A stretch of DNA of 64,000 nucleotides, taken from Ananas comosus. Its lineage: Eukaryota; Streptophyta; Magnoliopsida; Poales; Bromeliaceae. Shown here in pieces: positions 58,878-64,000 of the stretch; within the stretch, counting starts at the first letter, position 1; each line of letters begins with the position of its first letter. Position numbers and translations under genes: made by a program. The notes beneath the pieces are model-generated. The model ran no database searches and was not told where the DNA came from. It saw only the letters and a program-made list of their open reading frames with translations. The stretch lies in contig NC_033630.1 in NCBI RefSeq assembly GCF_001540865.1, forward strand, positions 1,955,147 through 2,019,146. The letters are read 5' to 3'.

Positions 58878-59839
58878 TTAGAACCCACTGATACCATTTG
58901 GTGGCAGAAACGGGTAAGCATTCGGGTTCGGGTTAGGATTCAGATTCGGTCCGCCGCCACCGACTCCGCCGTAAAACCCGACCGGATCGACGGTGCGGAT
59001 GAAAGGATGATGCTCACCATGATCACCGACCGCGATCTGATCCACAAACGGCTCCTGATCGTGATGAGGGCAATCAAACGGCCAGGAGGAGTGCATCCCC
59101 TCCAAACACAACCGAGCCCTCTTCTCCCCTCCCTCCTCCTCCTCCTCCTCCTCCTCCTCGTCGTTGTCGTCCTCCTGCTGTTCCTGCGCGCAATCTGCGG
59201 TGGGGCCCATGAGGCGGCGAAGCAGCTGCGGGTCCCCCGCGGCCTTGGCCATCCCCATCCCCACCCCCATCCCCATTTCCACACCCCTCCCTCCTCCTCC
59301 CTCCACCCCCACCCCCGCTACTCCGCCGCACTATTTGCCGCAGCAGATGCGTCTGCCCCCGTAGAAACGCCCCGTGCGCGAACTCCCACCGGTCGGGGTC
59401 CACCTTGCGGAATCCCTGATCGAGCAAACCCATTTCAGATGATATGATTACCCCGATCGAACGAACACACACAAGGTGCGTTTTATATATACATATATAT
59501 ATAAATTCAATAGCATGATTGATACTACTAGAATATGGTGAGGGTGCGGACGTATGTGTTGAGCTGCCGCACGAAGCTGGAGAAGTTGTTGTGCTTGAAA
59601 TTGGCCGGGAGGAGCGTCTGCGAGAACACGAAGGGGTCGACGACGACGAAGCTGTTGTTCTCCCTCCCCCACGCGATCACCGAATCCGTCGACGGGTCGT
59701 TCACCATCCGGTACGTCTTCACCACGAACGGCGCCGCCACCACCGCACCTCCGCCGCCCCCGCTACCGTTATTACTACTGTTGTTACCGTTCCTGCTAAT
59801 TTTGCCACCACCGTATTTTTCCATCATCATCATCATCAT
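58878..59839 (-). CDS. Heat stress transcription factor, class C-like, with a frame break in exon 2
   Basis: Exon 1 (59839-59552) starts with six Met codons and a Gly/Asn-rich leader, then the HSF DNA-binding domain: [56 protein letters not shown] 136-bp intron follows with an unusual gtccgc donor. Exon 2 starts at 59415 ([29 protein letters not shown]). After RR the sequence becomes G-rich, and the frame that continues the DNA-binding domain is read-through without HSF features, ending at 59074. A frame shifted by one gives [15 protein letters not shown] and [12 protein letters not shown], which resembles the C-terminus of class C HSFs, to a stop at 58878. The HR-A/B coiled coil expected between them is not visible in any frame. 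This may be a pseudogene or a sequence error in the G-tract. Confidence 0.7.
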
Positions 59840-60332
59840 TACAGTAGTAGTAGTAGCGCCGCTCTAAAATTGGACGAGAGAAAAGATCGAGGAAAAAAAA
59901 AAGAAAGAGAGAAAAGGGAAAACAAAAAAAAAAAAGGGGTGGTTGGGTGCGTGGGTGGAGATCGGAGAGGGGAAGAGGGGGAATATAAGGGGGTTACCGA
60001 AGAAGGTATAAAGTGCGGTAGTGAAGCGCTTTCATTTTGTAGTCGGGGGTGCGGGGGACAAATGCGAGACCACAAAAGTGCCAAAAGAAGGGAGGACGCG
60101 TGGCACCTTTCCCGACGCTTCCTTGACTTGTCGCCCACAACTGCTGTGACATGTAGTTCTGTGACATAATTGACACTGTTTTTACCTTTACGTTACTAAT
60201 TTACCGTCGTGATTAGCTGCTCCGTCCCAAACATGGACGCACCGTAAAAGGGCATCGTGTTCGTCCGCGAGCAAATGACGTTGCGACACGTCGGCGGGGA
60301 AGGGTTTCCGGTGGTTCAGGTCGAACAGGTGA
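59840..60332. other. HSF upstream region
   Basis: Leader and promoter of the minus-strand HSF gene: (ga)-rich 59870-59960, then mixed sequence. No clear nGAAn heat-shock element array was recognised by eye. Confidence 0.4.
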
Positions 60333-60799
60333 CGGTACGGGGAGATGCTGTTTCGCGCGGCGGTCTCGGCGATCCGTTGGGGCCGGGGCCCACGGGGGAA
60401 CCGGTGCGATCAGGAGGGTGCGACCGGNGAGATGAGAGGATTCTGAGCCTCTAGATGCGCTGGCTCCTCGGCGAACGCGATTTTGAGAGGTGGTGGGAGA
60501 TGATTGGGCCACGAAACATTGGGGTTCAAAACATTTAAAAGTTACAGTACGACGCTCCCCCCACCACCGCTCCCACTCGGGACCCGTGTCCCAGCTCCGC
60601 GCCACAGATCAGAACAGGAAACACGCGATCGAGCGTGTCACCAGTAAACACGCGGACTTTAAAATTCGCGAGGGTTGGCTCGTTGCGATTTGTCGGACAC
60701 GTGTCGGTACGGGGAGATGCTGTTTCGCGCGGCGGTCTCGGCGATCCGTTGGGGCCGGGGCCCACGGGGGAACCGGTGCGATCAGGAGGGTGCGACCGG
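60333..60799. repeat. Exact 95-bp direct repeat, first copy ending at an N
   Basis: 60333-60427 and 60705-60799 are identical (cggtacggggagatgctg ... gggtgcgaccgg). Copy 1 stops at the N (60428), while copy 2 continues into accagccggtgaag. Their upstream flanks differ. Confidence 0.88.
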
Positions 60800-62060
60800 C
60801 ACCAGCCGGTGAAGCGTACCGGGGGATGCAAGTTACTGGGTGGGTAATGGGATTGGGGGAGCGCCGTGCGTTAGCGTCGTAGGGGCTTTTGCGGCGTATG
60901 GTGCGACCACCTGGACCGGGTGTGGGCCCGGGTTGGCACGGGTGCACCCTGTCGTAACTTTTTTTGTGGAGGGCAACGGTTCCCTCCCCGATCCACGTCT
61001 CCACGCAATGTTCGCTGCTTTCGAGTTCAAAAAATTTTTTTTAAAAAGGAAATAATATCGGTGTCTCACATAAATAGCCTTTTGAGTAAGCACATTTTCC
61101 ATTAAGAACAACGTTATTTTTAAGATACTAAGGATTTTTTTAATATTTTTTTAAAACAATAAAAATGACTGAATCTAAGGATAAGAGATCTGCAAAGTAA
61201 TAGAATAAAAACCTGTTCGTAATGTAATCTTAAGTTTAAAATCTGTATGTTTGTGGCTTATATATATATATTGGCAGTTGGTAAAAATCTGTTTGATAAG
61301 ACATAATTCTATAGAGTGTGATTTACATAGTTGATAGCTCTTTGTTTTTTTGATTTATTGAATAAAACCGACTGATTTGATCTTAAAACAATAAATATCA
61401 TGTAATTAAGAATAGGACAGAAAAAGGATAAATGAGTTGCACTAAATCAGGCATATAATACTTATAATAATAACCCACTCCTTTCATTTCTTTTTTTAGT
61501 GTTTGGTTCGTTCTGATTTAATAAAAAAAATCCAGCCAAAAATATAAAGTAATTTAGTTTCGAACATAAAACTTTGAATATCAATCATTAAATATTTAGC
61601 CATCTGCTTTAATTATGACCTGTCATATTGCGAGTAAAACAAATATCCTTAATACGAGATAGGGAGTATTTATTCAATTTTTTAAAGCTTTCAAACACAT
61701 TTTCGACCATGGAAACAGTACTATTTGGTTTGATTTCATTCGACAGAATTTTGCATTAGCAAAATTGAATCCTATGACAAGTTCCTTGTGATAAGAAGAT
61801 GCTCAAGGTGAGACTAGAAGGAAGGACGAGGCTTTACCTTTCAATCCCTATCCAAAGTTATCATCCTTTGTAATTTTTTTTTTTAAAAAAGAAGATAACT
61901 TTCTCTTCTGTTGATTAAAACTTAATTATCTAGATAAGAAATAGATTAGGGTGAAAGGGATCAAGTCCAAATCCTCCTTTCCAATAACGTGGCAAGCAGG
62001 GTTTAAGTGGGTGCAACTGTCGCATCATTGAATCCATAATTAGTTAAGACTATTGGGGTG
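60800..62060. other. Intergenic DNA, GC-rich then AT-rich
   Basis: 60800-61000 is GC-rich with overlapping open frames on both strands but no recognisable domain. The rest is AT-rich. No gene is seen. Confidence 0.45.
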
Positions 62061-62068
62061 GTAGCTAC

Positions 62069-62660
62069 TAGGGGTGGCAATCTAGCTCGCTGTTCGCGAG
62101 CCAGCTCGTGTTCGCTCGAAATTCGAGCTCCGAGATCGCTCGCTCGTTTAGTAAACGAGCTGAACACGACGCTGGATTTTCAGCTCGTTTAATAAATGAG
62201 CGCGAACACGAGCTGGGTGAGCTCGCTCGTGTTCGGCTCAATAATAGGCTCGAATATATATATTTTATATTTATATAATTTATTTAATTTATATTTTTAT
62301 ATACAAATAAATAATTATATATAATATATATTTTTATTATTAATTTTAGCAAAATAAAAATAAAAATGCGAGCTTAATTATAAAAATACTCATTTATATG
62401 TAAAGTTTCAACTATTACATCAAAATCTAATGGATAAGATTTATAAAATTTATTTTTTATAATCATATATTTAATCCAATCTTTTTTAATTTATTGTTCG
62501 TTGGCCAGCTCGTGAGCCAGCTCGTATTCGGTTCGTTAATAAACGAGCCGAACACGAGCTGAATTTTTCGGCTCTATACTTTAGCGAGCCAGCTCGTGTT
62601 AAAATGAGCCGAACACGAGCCGACCCCAGCTCGCTCGTGTTCGGCTCGTTTACACTCCTA
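62069..62660. mobile_element. hAT-type MITE, 592 bp, perfect 8-bp target duplication
   Basis: gtagctac is present at 62061-62068 and 62661-62668. The ends are taggggtggcaatctagctc and, reversed, taggagtgtaaacgagccga. The interior is dominated by cgagc/gctcg words (gctcgtgttcg, cgaacacgagc) in inverted orientation around an AT-rich core (62260-62500). An 8-bp duplication with a tagggg-like end fits hAT elements. Non-coding. An older relative is at 32095-33418. Confidence 0.85.
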
Positions 62661-62668
62661 GTAGCTAC

Positions 62669-62880
62669 TTATTGGCTGCGAAATTTGAGGTGCCAAACTT
62701 GACAAATGACACGGAAAATCTTAAATTTTTCTTTTTTGGGTTGCCGATCAGTTTTATAGCAAGATTGTCAAATTTGCGGTCAAAATGAAAGATAGATTTG
62801 ATGAGAAGACAAAAAAGATTTCCTTGCATCAGTCGAATATATGCCTCCTAATTACGTGTCCTCTATCGAATTCATGCTAC
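62669..62880. other. Intergenic DNA
   Basis: Short AT-rich stretch between the hAT MITE and the tRNA-like repeat. No gene is seen. Confidence 0.35.
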
Positions 62881-62883
62881 ATT

Positions 62884-62965
62884 ATTAGCACAGTTGGTAG
62901 AAACACTCTAATCGTTGTCATATGTCAGAGGGGTCGAGGTTTCAAGCCTCTGATCTTGCTGCCCA
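62884..62965 (+). mobile_element. tRNA-like head of a SINE or tRNA pseudogene
   Basis: tagcacagttgg (62887 onward) fits the pol III A box and gaggtttcaagcctc (about 62938-62952) the T-arm/B box with one mismatch, at the usual spacing. No acceptor stem closes, so it is a tRNA-derived repeat and not a functional tRNA. Its 3' limit is not recognisable. Confidence 0.55.
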
Positions 62966-64000
62966 AGATATATTCAATTATTGATTTTTCACCTGTAATG
63001 CTACATCCTTCTCTGTAGAGAAGGTCCAGTTACCATTCGAGTGGAACTTGGGCCTACTTTACAATTGTCTAGGTTGATCAATCACACTCCCAGGCTCCTA
63101 TTCACAGCATCCCAGAAGATGAGTTTCTTATTCTTGATCTTACATCTTAGCCTTTTTGACCTCATTGAAAATATTTCCTTTTTGATAAATACTCCATACG
63201 ATGTGCTTAAGAGAGATCGATGGCTCCTTAGATATGACTGAAGCACTAATTTGGGCTGCAGAATAAACTACTGTAAAATTCATTTTTATTAGAGGTTTAA
63301 TATACTGTTTCGGCGTTTTTCTTTTTTGGGTTGTGCACCAAGTGTTTGTTGTTTTGTTTCTCAAAAGTTTCTTGATCTATTTTCACAAAGAAGTGGAGGA
63401 ATAGTTGTCTCTTCCAGCAATAATCTCTATATTATTCAATCCGTCGGCACATAAAAAGAAATACAGTATCAGATCAAAAATCGAATTCAATCTCGTCCGT
63501 ACTTAGAAACGAGTGTAAAACTGAAAAGTGAATGATCATGGCACAAAAATGCAAACTGATGTAACCAGCTACGTCCTGGATAACATTCATGCTTCAAAAC
63601 AAGTCATCTTTGTATGTAATTAATCTGTTTAAAATCAACTGAATGAATGCAAGAACAATCTCAAAAATCAGTTTCAATACACATTTCCAAAGAGATTTTA
63701 AATTCACGCTGAATTTTAATGGTTTACTACTCTTTCGAGTGGTGCAATAACTTATTAGACGCTATTCTAGTAGTTTGATAGTAGAAATGTAATATGTAGT
63801 AATTAATTAGAAGTAATACTCAAGTTCTTGAGATAAATAAGTTAAGCTTTTTTTTCCCTGTAAAAGGAATCAATAAATGAAGCTACTATGAATTAATTTT
63901 AGTTAGTTAAGAAACAGCTACTTCAATCCTATGTCTCCAGTAACTAACAAGCAATTTAAAGGTTCTCAGGATATACTAATGATCACACAAAAATACATGA
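62966..64000. other. Intergenic DNA to window end
   Basis: AT-rich. Short open frames show no domain. Nothing else is recognised. Confidence 0.4.

Noticed and set aside
58940..59672. Arg-, Glu- and Pro-rich ORFs in several frames over the HSF gene
   Set aside because: Low-complexity shadows; only the two minus frames with HSF features were kept.
60213..61111. Overlapping ORFs in the GC-rich HSF upstream region
   Set aside because: No domain, both strands open because of base composition, and the region holds an assembly duplication.

Overview
This window is nuclear DNA of a flowering plant, most likely a monocot. Genes have GT..AG introns. The intergenic DNA is very AT-rich and full of (TA)n and (CT)n microsatellites. 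Several genes (NUP35, the two AP2 genes, RALF, HSF) have the very GC-rich 5' ends typical of commelinid-type monocots. The exact species cannot be read from sequence alone.

Layout, left to right: a complete 16-exon purine gene (AIR carboxylase, PurK-PurE fusion, +); a small three-exon gene for a 109-residue protein I cannot name (+); nucleoporin NUP35 (+); an early nodulin-like phytocyanin (+); a single-exon F-box/LRR protein (+); a tRNA-Glu(CTC) (-); LINE remnants; a five-exon GH5 endo-beta-mannanase (+); a three-exon type 3 metallothionein (-). About 13 kb of AT-rich DNA follows, crowded with LINE, SINE and MITE insertions and ending in a cluster of hairpin-capped foldback elements at 34.8-37.1 kb. 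After it come two tandem DREB-type AP2 genes (+; the second is cut off at an N), an intergenic stretch, a RALF prepropeptide (-), protodermal factor 1 (+), UDP-rhamnose synthase RHM (+), and a class C-like heat stress factor (-) whose second exon has a frame break. The last 4 kb holds a hAT-type MITE and a tRNA-derived repeat.

The genes are ordinary independent plant genes, not an operon. Loose themes are cell wall and epidermis (mannanase, RHM, PDF1, phytocyanin, RALF) and stress regulation (DREB pair, HSF, MT3).

The main novelty is in the repeats: a SINE family and LINE fragments that share a 3' tail with a palindromic stem whose two sides appear to covary; foldback elements whose terminal hairpins differ while the body is conserved; nested MULE/hAT-type MITEs with readable target duplications; and a 147-bp miRNA-precursor-like foldback upstream of PDF1. 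Seven single-N positions look like assembly joins. Two of them sit beside exact duplications (177 bp and 95 bp), and one truncates an AP2 gene.
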